Notes: generated from the letters alone by a model not told the origin. Counted from the stretch's first letter, positions 37,256 through 44,979 are shown. The stretch: DNA of 64,000 bases from Carnobacterium maltaromaticum DSM 20342 (GCF_000744945.1 NZ_JQMX01000001.1:992001-1056000); one strand, 5' to 3'. Numbers and translations are program-made.

Positions 37256-37825
37256 TCATTTTAATGGTTTTACATTTATTATATTTAAGTAATCCATCAT
37301 ATTTTTTTCTCTGTCAAACAAAATTTGTACTTGATCTGCTCCGCCATTTAAATACGTATTAGTAGTCAAATCAACTTGCGGCCCTACTGGACCTTTTAAA
37401 ATAGGAATTTCTGCTCCTTCTTTTACTTCGTACAGCACAACTTTACCAACATCAGGCTTCCATTCTTGTTTTACAGCAAGATTATTTCTAACGTATTCAA
37501 TATCTTCAATAGTATTTGGGGTTGTACCAAATCTTCCTGGCGAACTTGCTGGTTGATTACTTGATAAAGCCATTTCAAATTTCCCACCCGATTTTAAAGT
37601 TGCTTCATTAGGAACATAGCCATCTGGCCAGGGTGATTGCTCTTTAATTAATCTAAAGTAATCATCAATAGTAGACTTGGGATTAGCTTTCACAAAATCT
37701 TCCCAGGTCGTATTAGATCCGATACCAGCATTTCTCCAATATTCGTCATATCTCGCAGCTTCAATTGGATCCATGAAATCTCCAGAGTATTTAACATTAC
37801 TTGCAATATTCCCAATGAAGTTGAA
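37256..37825 (-). pseudogene. Orphan T7SS toxin C-terminal domain
   Basis: The open frame runs from a stop at 37826-37828 with no real start codon. It begins FNFIGNIASNVKYSGDF, then DPIEAARYDEYWRNAGIG, a linker type common just before the toxin domain in LXG-type polymorphic toxins. The end has KGPVGPQ and NGGADQVQILFD, recalling the GxxxPQ...GGxxQ pattern of the main toxin here (TNT or ADP-ribosyltransferase-like, inference). An internal ATG (37774) lacks a convincing ribosome site. Probably a silent or recombination-donor toxin tail with its immunity gene behind it. Confidence 0.7.
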
Positions 37826-37883
37826 TTAGCCATAATGCAGAAAATATAAAGAAATTAGCGGTAAAGTGGAAGAAAAAAACAAT

Positions 37884-37927
37884 AAAAAAACCTTGGAAAA
37901 ATTCAATAACTCTGAATTTTCCAAAGG
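37884..37927 (-). terminator. Terminator closing the yezG-like module
   Basis: Minus-strand GGAAAATTC and GAATTTTTCC, within CCTTTGG / CCAAGG arms, form a strong hairpin followed by TTTTTTT. It separates the yezG-like gene from the next orphan toxin tail. Confidence 0.85.
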
Positions 37928-38115
37928 TACTTTTTTTGTAAAAGAGAATTTTGTCACAGTAGCTTTGAAAATGAATTTTGATTGCTTATCACTTTTTTTC
38001 GAATACATGTTCTTCTGGCTCTAGCCCTCTTAGATTGATATTTATATTTCTCCTTAAGACTTTGTTCATTACTATGATAAGTTAATTTCATTATATAAGG
38101 ATTTTATTTTTCAAC

Positions 38116-38565
38116 TTATTTATTTTTAATTTGTTGCATCCATTCACTAAATATGTCATAAGAGGCTTTATCAGTATTAGAATAAATATTTTCATATTGA
38201 TAGTGAGCATCTAATGAGTTGGAATTAACATTATAAACTAATTTCATCTCTGTTGGTACTGGCTGATTATATTTGGTACATATAGATATAATCTTCTGTA
38301 AATCTTGCACCCCTATTTTCAAAATAGCTCTTCTTCTTTCAATACTATCGTCTACTTTCATATTCAGACTTGATAATATTTTATTAACTTCATTTGTAGT
38401 AGCTATTTGTCCTTTTATTTCAAAAAAAACATTGAAAGTCAAAGAATTATTTTCATTTGAAGCATAAATATATATATTATCAGCCTTCGATTCAATATAC
38501 TCCAGACATAATGAAACCATATCTGATTGTACCTCCATAAATTCATCTTCAAAGATTTTAGTCAT
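38116..38565 (-). CDS. YezG-family (DUF600) immunity protein
   Basis: About 149 aa with the YezG/DUF600 layout: an early IYIYASNENNSLTFNVFFE and a C-terminal PVPTEMKLVYNVNSNSLDA followed by DIFSEWMQQIK. In Bacillus, YezG neutralises the LXG nuclease toxin YeeF. The start at 38565 follows AGGAGGGG. That ribosome site overlaps the end of a nuclease-toxin fragment whose sequence fits the same toxin class, so the pairing is supported from both sides. Confidence 0.82.
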   Translation of the reverse strand: MTKIFEDEFMEVQSDMVSLCLEYIESKADNIYIYASNENNSLTFNVFFEIKGQIATTNEVNKILSSLNMKVDDSIERRRAILKIGVQDLQKIISICTKYNQPVPTEMKLVYNVNSNSLDAHYQYENIYSNTDKASYDIFSEWMQQIKNK

Positions 38566-38575
38566 TTTTCCCCTC

Positions 38576-38733
38576 CTAATTATGAATAAACTCATAAAAG
38601 TCTACCCCATCTATAGTATAGTTTACTTCAAAAGAAATTGACCGTAAAGAACTAGAATCATAATTGACAATAATATCTACCGTAACTTCTTTCCCTTGCT
38701 CTATTGCTTTTGCCAATGAACTATATAGCAGTA
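38576..38733 (-). pseudogene. C-terminal fragment of a YeeF-like nuclease toxin
   Basis: Translating the minus strand gives LLYSSLAKAIEQGKEVTVDI, then VNYDSSSLRSISFEVNYTID and an ending GVDFYEFIHN followed by a stop. This is the tail of DNA/RNA non-specific endonuclease toxins of the YeeF class. The upstream part is missing, with a stop at the front. It directly precedes the yezG-like immunity gene. Confidence 0.75.
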
Positions 38734-38805
38734 CCTACCTCTTTACTTATAAGCTATTTTCCATTTTTTAGAGTTACTTTTTTAGGTTTATATTTATTAA
38801 TAGCT

Positions 38806-38945
38806 CCGCTAGCTTTCTTTAGGCTGCGGCTTAAACACTAAAAATAGAAAAAGAAACGACAAAACTGAATCGCTTCTTTTTCAATATTAAATTTTTATCT
38901 AATAAATACAGCTAGCTTTTGTTAGCTATTGGCAACTTGATTAAT
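38806..38945. repeat. Array-spacer repeat, copy 1
   Basis: About 140 bp closely matching 44620-44755. It contains the inverted repeat GAAAAAGAAACGA / TCGCTTCTTTTTC (38847-38859 and 38870-38882), which could act as a terminator in either direction. It lies between two toxin/immunity modules. Confidence 0.8.
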
Positions 38946-39021
38946 AAGTACATGCTTACTAGTCAAGGCTTTATTACTTGATTATCAGTCTCGTAATGAA
39001 GTGCCTTTTTATTTTATTAAA

Positions 39022-39375
39022 TTATTCTTCTTCTGATAAATTTTGCTCTCCTAAAGGAAGTAATTCTTTCAATTCCTCTTTCGTAAATAAATCTTGATTA
39101 TTAGGAACTTTTATCAATAACTCTGGGAATTTTTTTATAAATTCTCGTACTCTCTCATTCTCTTCTTCTTCAGTTGTTTTCTTTGGACATAATCCAGTTT
39201 CAGAATATATCATTACTTCGTATGCATCATCTGATGACTTGAATGCTTTTTCCATCAACTCTTTTGTAATGGGAAAGAATGCAGGTTCACCAGTTATTCC
39301 TTTAGGAAAAGTTATTTGATATTCTCCATTTCTTTCTATTACTGCAAATCCATTTCCTTTATGAATTTTTTCCAT
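39022..39375 (-). CDS. Putative immunity protein with GNGF N-terminus
   Basis: 117 aa, acidic, starting MEKIHKGNGFAVIERNGEYQ; AGGAGGACG lies upstream. The same N-terminal motif (RGNGFAIVKKNDEYTI) opens the broken immunity gene at 41.2-41.6 kb, so they share a domain. It lies 48 bp after an orphan toxin tail (39424-39609). Function as immunity is inferred from position and paralogy. Confidence 0.65.
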   Translation of the reverse strand: MEKIHKGNGFAVIERNGEYQITFPKGITGEPAFFPITKELMEKAFKSSDDAYEVMIYSETGLCPKKTTEEEENERVREFIKKFPELLIKVPNNQDLFTKEELKELLPLGEQNLSEEE

Positions 39376-39423
39376 TAAAATTCGTCCTCCTATTATTTAA
39401 ATATATTTTTAACAATATATTCA

Positions 39424-39609
39424 TCACTTATTTGTAAAGACTCCTGACTCCCAAAGTCCTTGCCATGCACCAGATTCATTTCCAGTAGGAACCTTTAATC
39501 CATCTACTTTATTAATATCCACTAAAATATGAGTATCACCCAAATAACCAGAATCAAGACTTATATTTAAAAGGAAATAATGGTTAGGAAAAAGTCCATT
39601 TTTGATCAA
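39424..39609 (-). pseudogene. Orphan toxin C-terminal fragment
   Basis: 61 codons without a proper start. HILVDINKVDGLKVPTGNES, then GAWQGLWESGVFTNK and a stop. The (D/V)INK(V/L)DG(L/I)(K/R)(V/I)(P/S)TGNES motif recurs in the fragment at 43.6-43.8 kb, so both descend from the same toxin class. No enzymatic function is assigned. Confidence 0.65.
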
Positions 39610-39639
39610 AAATTAGATTATTGCAAAATAATAAACAGG

Positions 39640-39683
39640 ATGAAATAAACATTTACAAAAATGGATTTCACCCTATTTTTGTT
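39640..39683. terminator. Hairpin between modules
   Basis: AGGATGAAAT and ATTTCACCCT form an imperfect stem with T-rich sequence on both sides. It follows the broken immunity gene at 39.8-40.1 kb. Confidence 0.5.
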
Positions 39684-39822
39684 ATTTTGTCCCACCCTCT
39701 TTCCACACTTAATATTTATTCCTCTTAATATTTCTCATATTTAATTTAAAACATTAGAAGAATAGTTGCCATAATCATTAATAGCATTACAAATAAAATT
39801 ACTTGCAAAAATTCATATCATT

Positions 39823-40106
39823 TTATTTAACTATTTCCATCTGTTCTAATACTCCATTTTTTTGATTTACTTCAAATCTTCTACCCATAAAATCAGTTAC
39901 AAATAATGAACCATCTTTTTTATATCAATACCAACTAAAGGAGCGCAAATATATTCTGCATTTCCTTTAGGAATACTATTTTTTACTTGCCATTGAATCT
40001 CACCAAGTTTATTTATAGCATATATATTACTTGAAATATTATCATTTAATTCTAAATTAGGTGTAACAGACACTCTTACAAGTAAATAATTATCGTTTTC
40101 TTTCAA
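39823..40106 (-). pseudogene. Frameshifted immunity gene (ATDFxGRKY family)
   Basis: The first frame reads ...NAEYICAPLVGIDIKK and shifts near 39917. The second frame continues DGSLFVTDFMGRRFEVNQKN, then GVLEQMEIVK and a stop at 39823. The VTDFMGRRFEVN segment matches ATDFSGRKYKV and ATDFNGRKYKV in the remnants at 41.2 and 44.8 kb. One-base frameshift; otherwise a complete C-terminus. It overlaps the toxin tail just upstream. Confidence 0.7.
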
Positions 40107-40297
40107 TTCTGAAATTTCACTTTCAAATCAAACTGGATACCATCACAACTGCTGCTAAAGAGAGGACTTACTTCTCCTATTCTGAAGTTACTCCCTTTAG
40201 GAAGAGTCACCTCTCCAACACATTCTGGCAAATTAGGTAATGCAAATTTATCTTTAATTTGATCTGGCATAAGTCCTTTGATATCTTCAGCTTTCAT
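40103..40297 (-). pseudogene. Orphan toxin C-terminal fragment (KFALPNLP type)
   Basis: EDIKGLMPDQIKDKFALPNL, then GEVTLPKGSNFRIGEVSP and a GIQFDL ending. This resembles C-terminal ends of T7SS polymorphic toxins that finish with a (G)GGIQFDL motif; here the Gly run is changed to SSSCDG. No credible start; the upstream part is replaced by an IS3 relic. The following broken gene (39823-40106) overlaps it by 4 bp, as in a toxin/immunity pair. Confidence 0.72.
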
Positions 40298-40320
40298 GAG
40301 CCAACCACCCTGTAGTTAGG

Positions 40321-40446
40321 ATTTTTACAATTCAAGATGGCCTCATTCAGCGAACACTATAATTATTCCAAATGAAAAAGAAAAAATTTATTTTGGCTCT
40401 GCCTAAATTGGATCTGCTTTTGTGCCTAATTTATTGATATTTCTCC
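40321..40446 (+). mobile_element. Relic of the IS3-family element (3' end only)
   Basis: 126 bp aligns along its whole length with 47373-47500, the right end of the intact IS3 element: TTACAATTCAA, CATTCAGC, AATGAAAAAGAAAAAAT(C/T)TA, then TTTTGTG and an end TCTCCA corresponding to TGTCCA. It contains several mutations, so it is much older than the intact copy. Confidence 0.8.
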
Positions 40447-40490
40447 AGTTAAAATCAACAGTGCATAATTCACCTTGGTCTATGTATTTT
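40447..40490 (-). pseudogene. Tiny remnant of a DUF5081-like gene
   Basis: About 40 bp directly beside the IS3 relic aligns with 49352-49393. Translated, it gives DQGELCTVDFN against DQGELYAVDFN in the intact gene. Short, so tentative. Confidence 0.4.
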
Positions 40491-40524
40491 TAAATAACTA
40501 ATCTCTTTATAGTAAACTGCTTAC

Positions 40525-40562
40525 TATAAAGAAACCCAACACTAGACTAAAATATTGGGTTT
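40525..40562 (-). terminator. Terminator of the 40.6 kb module
   Basis: Minus-strand AAACCCAA and TTGGGTTT form a stem followed by CTTTATAG; a second small palindrome (TATAGTAA / TTACTATA) follows at 40510-40528. Confidence 0.6.
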
Positions 40563-40594
40563 ACTTTATAATAAATTTATATAAAAGTTAAAAA

Positions 40595-40966
40595 CTATAC
40601 ACTTCCATCATTTGTAATATACTTAATATCTTCATCTGTAAAGTCATTTCCTTCAAATATTGGATGACCGTTTGGATCTATAACTCCCAGCACTTTTTTA
40701 TCTTTATCTGATACAATCAGTGTATAATCTTCCATGAGAAAATCATTTGGTGGTAAATCAACTTGAATTCTCCACACCGATCTGATATCATCTTCGTTAT
40801 TATTAATTTTAAAAGTATAAGCCTCATCAAATAAAATACTATCTAAATTTATATTTACTACCCCTTCCATTTTTTCTCGCTTATGATACTCTTTCGCAAT
40901 TTGTATTGCTTCTTCAGGTTGCAATAAAAAATCCATCGTTATTTCATTTGTTTTTCTATAGTGCAT
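40595..40966 (-). CDS. Putative immunity protein
   Basis: 123 aa, acidic, soluble. A helix at DFLLQPEEAIQIAKEYHKRE is followed by beta-rich sequence (VWRIQVDLPPNDFLMEDYTL; IVSDKDKKVLGVIDPNGHPI), a little like PepSY-type folds. Its original start may be a GTG at about 41027 after GGAG (DQHKRTSEELNELLKKQ), in another frame, so the gene may be frameshifted near 40965. Behind a short toxin-tail remnant (about 41050-41120). Immunity role inferred from context. Confidence 0.55.
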   Translation of the reverse strand: MHYRKTNEITMDFLLQPEEAIQIAKEYHKREKMEGVVNINLDSILFDEAYTFKINNNEDDIRSVWRIQVDLPPNDFLMEDYTLIVSDKDKKVLGVIDPNGHPIFEGNDFTDEDIKYITNDGSV

Positions 40967-41049
40967 ATGAAATTCATTATTTGCTTTTTTAATAATTCGT
41001 TTAACTCTTCTGAAGTTCTTTTATGCTGATCCACATTTTTCTCCTTACT

Positions 41050-41125
41050 TTAACTGACGGAACGTCCAGTTTGATTAAGTTCAACAATCATTTTTTTAAA
41101 TTTTCTTCATATCGCGTCATAAAAA
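41050..41125 (-). pseudogene. Possible toxin-tail remnant
   Basis: Minus-strand translation gives KKMIVELNQTGRSVS and a stop, just before the GTG-started part of the 40.6 kb immunity gene. It is short and its family is not certain; I include it because it occupies the usual toxin-tail position. Confidence 0.35.
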
Positions 41126-41236
41126 TTCATCCTCTCATAGATAAGTTTAATATATTTCCGTCTCTACAAAAAGTTGTCTAAGATTTGATACTCACACCAA
41201 CTTTTTCGTCTCACGATTGTTGTACATTGGATAGGA

Positions 41237-41616
41237 TTATTTTACAATTTCCATTTTTCAGGGATTCCATTTTTTCACAAACTTTATACTTTCTTCCACT
41301 AAAATCTGTAGCATACAGAACCTCTTATTTTATGTTGATCAAAGTATAAACACCATCATCTCCAGTGGGTATTTTTCCTATTTGCCATAATTTTTACCAC
41401 TTGAAGAAAAGTCATAGACATTATGATAGTCATCGAAAGTATATTTTTGCTTAACTGGCATATCTATTAATATATATAATCTCCATCTTCTCTCAAAGTT
41501 TGTATTGGATATGATACCTCTTGATCAAAAGGCCCTTGAAGCCAGTCGATTGTATACTCATCATTTTTTTTAACAATTGCAAAACCATTTCCTCGAATTA
41601 TTTCTACCTTAATCAT
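41237..41616 (-). pseudogene. Broken immunity gene (GNGF ... ATDFxGRKY family)
   Basis: Starts MIKVEIIRGNGFAIVKKNDE, continues WLQGPFDQEVSYPIQTLRED, and then needs two frameshifts and one stop read-through. Pieces include LIDMPVKQKYTFDDYHNVYD, IPTGDDGVYTLINIK and EVLYATDFSGRKYKV, ending MEIVK. It shows what the full family looks like (about 125 aa). The region 41208-41410 is duplicated at 44755-44960. Confidence 0.75.
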
Positions 41617-41762
41617 CCACCTTTCTTTATTCAAGTATATCTGTAAAATTATTCATACCAGTATTCTACTTAAATTGTTCTTGCTTTTTGAAATTTTTAA
41701 ATAAAATTAGTACCTAATTATCTGTTACAGTTTAGCAAATAACTAGAAATATTCTTTTTTTA

Positions 41763-42320
41763 TTATAAATCAACAGGTCCAACTAATTGTGAGATTAAAA
41801 ATATGTACTTTTTTATTTTAACTTTATCTAAATTTTCAATTTTTTCTGAACCTCCTAGTCCTAACAAAGGAACATAGCCAAATGCTTCTTCATATTGAAC
41901 CTCACCATATTTTTCAAGTGCTAGAAAGTATTGATCAGAATTTAAATAATCGGATAAAAAAACAGAATTTTCTTCCGATAAAGCTTGTAGAAAAAACTTC
42001 ATTTTTACAGGCAATAGACTTATTATTCCTTTTCTATATTGTAAGAAGTATAATCGTTTATTATTTTCAATAATTAAATCAGCTAATCCGGTAGCAAATA
42101 CTACCACTCCATTTTCAGTATATCTTAAGCTAGTAGTTTCAAATAATTCTTTATATTCATCTGGATTTACGGACTTAAAAAAACCATTGCAAAAATTCCC
42201 TAAACCATAATTTCCCCAAAATCCCATCATTTCCTCTGATATCTTTCCTAGATATCTTTCTTTTGTTTCTTTGGATATAACTTTCTCTTCTCTAAAATCT
42301 TTTAATACTTCAAATTGCAT
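41763..42320 (-). CDS. GAD-like / DUF1851 immunity-type protein
   Basis: 185 aa. An N-terminal GAD-like part (EEMMGFWGNYGLGNFCNGFF) is followed by a DUF1851 part (FATGLADLIIENNKRLYFLQ; EKYGEVQYEEAFGYVPLLGL, then a GG(S/T)E region). Proteins of this layout are known as immunity proteins for secreted toxins (for example Tdi1-type). The gene is intact with its own start, so it may still protect against a toxin no longer encoded beside it. Confidence 0.78.
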   Translation of the reverse strand: MQFEVLKDFREEKVISKETKERYLGKISEEMMGFWGNYGLGNFCNGFFKSVNPDEYKELFETTSLRYTENGVVVFATGLADLIIENNKRLYFLQYRKGIISLLPVKMKFFLQALSEENSVFLSDYLNSDQYFLALEKYGEVQYEEAFGYVPLLGLGGSEKIENLDKVKIKKYIFLISQLVGPVDL

Positions 42321-42694
42321 AATTAATTTTCACCCTTCCTACTTATTTAAATCCATTATTATATTTAAAAAGGTCTCTTTCAATTCTAATCCGATTGATA
42401 GATTTAGATAAATAAAACTCAATCTCTTTCCTAAAGTCATAAACTCAAAGACTTTTACATTTTCAACTCGTTTAAAGTTTTATTCAACACTATAAGACTG
42501 GTTACATTTTTCTTAATAAAGTTTACTGGCACTCCACCTAAATTACCTTCTGTTTTTCAAATTTTCTAAATAATTTAAACAGAAAAATGAAATACTTAAG
42601 CTTATAAATTATGTATAATTAAATGAACAACTATCACCCAAATTTAAATGCTTCAATTATTTAAATCTAGGTGACAGTCGTTCTATTAAAGTTA
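42321..42694. other. Intergenic region with one hairpin
   Basis: About 370 bp with no gene that I can support. A stem (ATCACCCAAATTTAAA with TTTAAATCTAGGTGA, 42634-42676) lies near its right end, placed to terminate the 42.7 kb gene. Confidence 0.5.
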
Positions 42695-43150
42695 CTATAT
42701 CACATCTGATTTCCTAATTTCAGAAATAACGTTTTGTATTAAAAAATCTAAAAATTGAATTTCACGACTATTATTTTGATTATTTACAAATGCTACATAT
42801 CTTTGGCTAGCCATCAAAACTACTCTTTCTTTCTCAAAAGAGTTATCAATTTTACTTTCGTCAAATAATTCTAACTTTCCTAGGGTTTGTCCTGAACTAA
42901 TTAATAGAGAAGTAGCTGCCGTTTTTATACCTTCAATCATTCCTAAGCCAACTATAGGTTCTCTATCTTCAAAATAAAGGCTTACTGTTCCATCAAATGA
43001 ACAAAATAAACTCATAGATTTATCCTTAATTTTGAAATCAATTAATGAAGCATATACTTGGTTTTCGCTTTCTAAATTTAAGTTTAGTTCTTCTGGCGCA
43101 ACATTTAAGGCTTGATTTCGTAAATCATTGTATGCTATTTTATGATTCAT
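42695..43150 (-). CDS. Putative immunity protein of the overlapping trio
   Basis: 151 aa, soluble: MNHKIAYNDLRNQALNVAPE, SLFCSFDGTVSLYFEDREPI and ILIQNVISEIRK-type helical end. No family recognised. Its ATG overlaps the stop of the small gene upstream, and the two share the opening MNHK. In the array position for immunity genes; function not shown. Confidence 0.6.
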   Translation of the reverse strand: MNHKIAYNDLRNQALNVAPEELNLNLESENQVYASLIDFKIKDKSMSLFCSFDGTVSLYFEDREPIVGLGMIEGIKTAATSLLISSGQTLGKLELFDESKIDNSFEKERVVLMASQRYVAFVNNQNNSREIQFLDFLIQNVISEIRKSDVI

Positions 43151-43295
43151 TATTTTTCTTCACTGTTTTTAATTTTCCGTTTTTTGTTATTTTAAAAAAA
43201 TCAAAATTATCATTCAAAATATCTTCCTTTAAAACCAAGACTGCCGTTTTTATATTACTTATCTCTAGACTATTCTTAATATCTTTATGGTTCAT
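43140..43295 (-). CDS. Small protein of the overlapping trio (51 aa)
   Basis: MNHKDIKNSLEISNIKTAVL, then LKEDILNDNFDFFKITKNGK and a Lys/Asn-rich end. Its ATG overlaps the TGA of the gene upstream (ATGA) and its end overlaps the next ATG. Not recognised. It may be a remnant whose start was preserved by the coupled layout. Confidence 0.45.
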   Translation of the reverse strand: MNHKDIKNSLEISNIKTAVLVLKEDILNDNFDFFKITKNGKLKTVKKNNES

Positions 43296-43549
43296 AAAAA
43301 ATTAGAAAAATTCTCATTATTTTTTATTTTTATTGTAAACAAAAGGCGTTCATATTCAAAAACTATCTGATAGTCTTTACTAGGAAGATAATAAAATAAC
43401 TTGAAAGCTCCCATCCCTGCAACATCATTAGAATATTTTTCTTCATTCAAATGTATTTCATCATAAAATACATTGCTAAATATTTCTTTAGTGTATTCCA
43501 TAAACTTATTGTTAATAAATTCTTGTTTATCTAATGACATTCCAAACAT
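43292..43549 (-). CDS. Small soluble protein of the overlapping trio
   Basis: 85 aa: LDKQEFINNKFMEYTKEIFS, then GAFKLFYYLPSKDYQIVFEY. Not recognised. First of three overlapping small genes. Together they may be one ancestral immunity operon or pieces of a larger decayed gene. Confidence 0.5.
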   Translation of the reverse strand: MFGMSLDKQEFINNKFMEYTKEIFSNVFYDEIHLNEEKYSNDVAGMGAFKLFYYLPSKDYQIVFEYERLLFTIKIKNNENFSNFL

Positions 43550-43619
43550 CTCCTAACTTTTTAATTGCAAACACATAGCTTAACTTTTAGCTTCACCACA
43601 TATAGTCTTCCCTTGTTAA

Positions 43620-43800
43620 TTATTTTTCTATTTTATATTTGAATCCATAAGGTATACTACTGTTTTTCACCTCTTTAAAAACAATATTATTTTCTGGCAT
43701 TCCCCTTCTAATGGCCATCACTGCTCCATATGTATTGCCAAGTTCTAGATTCATTTCCTGTGGAAATTCTTATTCCATCCAGTTTTATTAATATCTAATA
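43620..43800 (-). pseudogene. Frameshifted toxin C-terminal fragment
   Basis: Two frames must be joined. DINKLDGIRISTGNES in pieces parallels VDINKVDGLKVPTGNES of the 39.4 kb fragment; then ELGNTYGAVMAIRRGMPENN and KEVKNSSIPYGFKYKIEK with a stop at 43620. At least two frameshifts. It shows the missing end of the same toxin class. Confidence 0.65.
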
Positions 43801-43915
43801 AGGCTAGCTATCATAAAATTAAAAAAGAAATGATAAAGCAAAATCGCTTCTTCTTCAAATATTTCATTACTATACAATGACTTGATTACCAGTCTCGTGA
43901 TAGAGTGCCTTTCTA
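43801..43915. repeat. Array-spacer repeat, degenerate copy 3
   Basis: AAAAAAGAAATGA / TCGCTTCTTCTTC gives the same hairpin as the spacer repeats at 38.8 and 44.65 kb. The following CTTGATTACCAGTCTCGTG / GAGTGCCTTTCTATTTA matches 38978-39013 closely. Between two modules. Confidence 0.65.
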
Positions 43916-43916
43916 T

Positions 43917-44126
43917 TTAATCATTTTGTTTTATAAAGCTTTGAATTCCCTCGAAGATAACATCTCTTAGCGCTTCGGGATAATCAGTATAACCTTTCTT
44001 TTTCATAATTATATCCAATACTTGGGCCACATTACCATCAAGAATTATTGTAACCCCCGGTGTCAGTTCCCCAGTCTTTTCATTTTTAAATGTCTCTTTT
44101 ATCATAGTCAATTTATCTTTTTGCAT
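43917..44126 (-). CDS. Small unknown protein (69 aa)
   Basis: MQKDKLTMIKETFKNEKTGE, then GVTIILDGNVAQVLDIIMKK and EALRDVIFEGIQSFIKQ. It looks like a small alpha/beta protein with a ribbon-helix-helix-like feel, but I cannot assign it. It follows 3 bp after the frameshifted immunity gene on the same strand. Confidence 0.5.
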   Translation of the reverse strand: MQKDKLTMIKETFKNEKTGELTPGVTIILDGNVAQVLDIIMKKKGYTDYPEALRDVIFEGIQSFIKQND

Positions 44127-44129
44127 GAT

Positions 44130-44568
44130 TTAATCCTTTCTAATTAAATAATTTGTACCTTTTTCTTCCCAATACCTATATCCAGTCCAATTATCAGGAA
44201 TATATTCTTCAAAAAATATAGACTCAGGATAATTAGAATAAAAAATCTGATTATCAAAATCTATTAACAGGCTAGGGTTATAATTATATCTAGCTTCTGC
44301 CTTATTTTTACTAAGCTCTTTAAAAAAGTTTAGTTTTATAGAGTTTGTCGAGCTTCTATAGTTTTCTATATTTCTAAAAAAAAGCACTTGCCATATTTTT
44401 ATTTAAAACGCTTATATTCCTCCTTTCTTCTGGATATTGCTCCGTTGAGTATCCAGCTTGATTATAATCTAAATACCATAATTCTGTATCGGTAATATAC
44501 CAATTAAATGAGCATTTATATTTTACTCCTACAATAATATTTTCTGCATACACAGGTCCCTGTTGCAT
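44130..44568 (-). pseudogene. Immunity-type gene with homopolymer frameshift
   Basis: The first frame MQQGPVYAENIIVGVKYKCS ... VLNKNMASAFF stops early. The second frame continues FFRNIENYRSSTNSIKLNFF ... EEYIPDNWTGYRYWEEKGTN. They join at an eight-base homopolymer (A8 on the plus strand near 44377-44385), giving about 145 aa. Slippage, phase variation or an assembly error are all possible. Family not recognised. Confidence 0.65.
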
Positions 44569-44619
44569 GGTATCTTATTCACCTCTTTCAATTTATTATT
44601 TTTGCATTTTGAGCATATT

Positions 44620-44755
44620 CCGCTAGCTTTCTATAGGCTGTAGCTTAAACACTAAAAATAGAAAAAGAAACGACAAAACTGAATCGCTTCTTTTTCAATG
44701 TTAAGACTTCATCCAATAAATACAGCTATCTTTTGTTAGCTAATGGCAACTTTTT
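44620..44755. repeat. Array-spacer repeat, copy 2
   Basis: Matches 38806-38945 with few changes (shared core AAACACTAAAAATAGAAAAA and the hairpin GAAAAAGAAACGA / TCGCTTCTTTTTC at 44661-44696). It is directly followed by the duplicated immunity remnant. Confidence 0.8.
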
Positions 44756-44782
44756 TGTCTCACGATTGTTGTACATTAGATA

Positions 44783-44979
44783 TAATTATTTTACAATTTC
44801 CATTTTTTCAGGGATTCCATTTTTTTACAAACCTTATACTTTCTTCCATTAAAATCTGTAGCATATAGAACCTCTTCTTCTATGTTAATAAAAGTATAAA
44901 CATCATCATCTCCAATGGGTCTTTTTTCTATTTGCCATAATTTTTCACTACTAGAAGAAGTTCTTTCCAATAAATACAA
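44783..44979 (-). pseudogene. Immunity remnant (ATDFxGRKY family), duplicate of 41.2 kb
   Basis: Only the C-terminal half remains: EKLWQIEKRPIGDDDVYTFI, NIEEEVLYATDFNGRKYKV and a frameshifted end. The DNA from 44755 to 44960 is about 90 percent identical by eye to 41208-41410. No start; not expected to be functional. Confidence 0.7.

Noticed and set aside
37826..38008. Minus-strand 60-aa open frame upstream of the toxin tail
   Set aside because: It spans a strong terminator hairpin and its T-run; Lys/Phe/Ser-rich low-complexity translation with no ribosome site.
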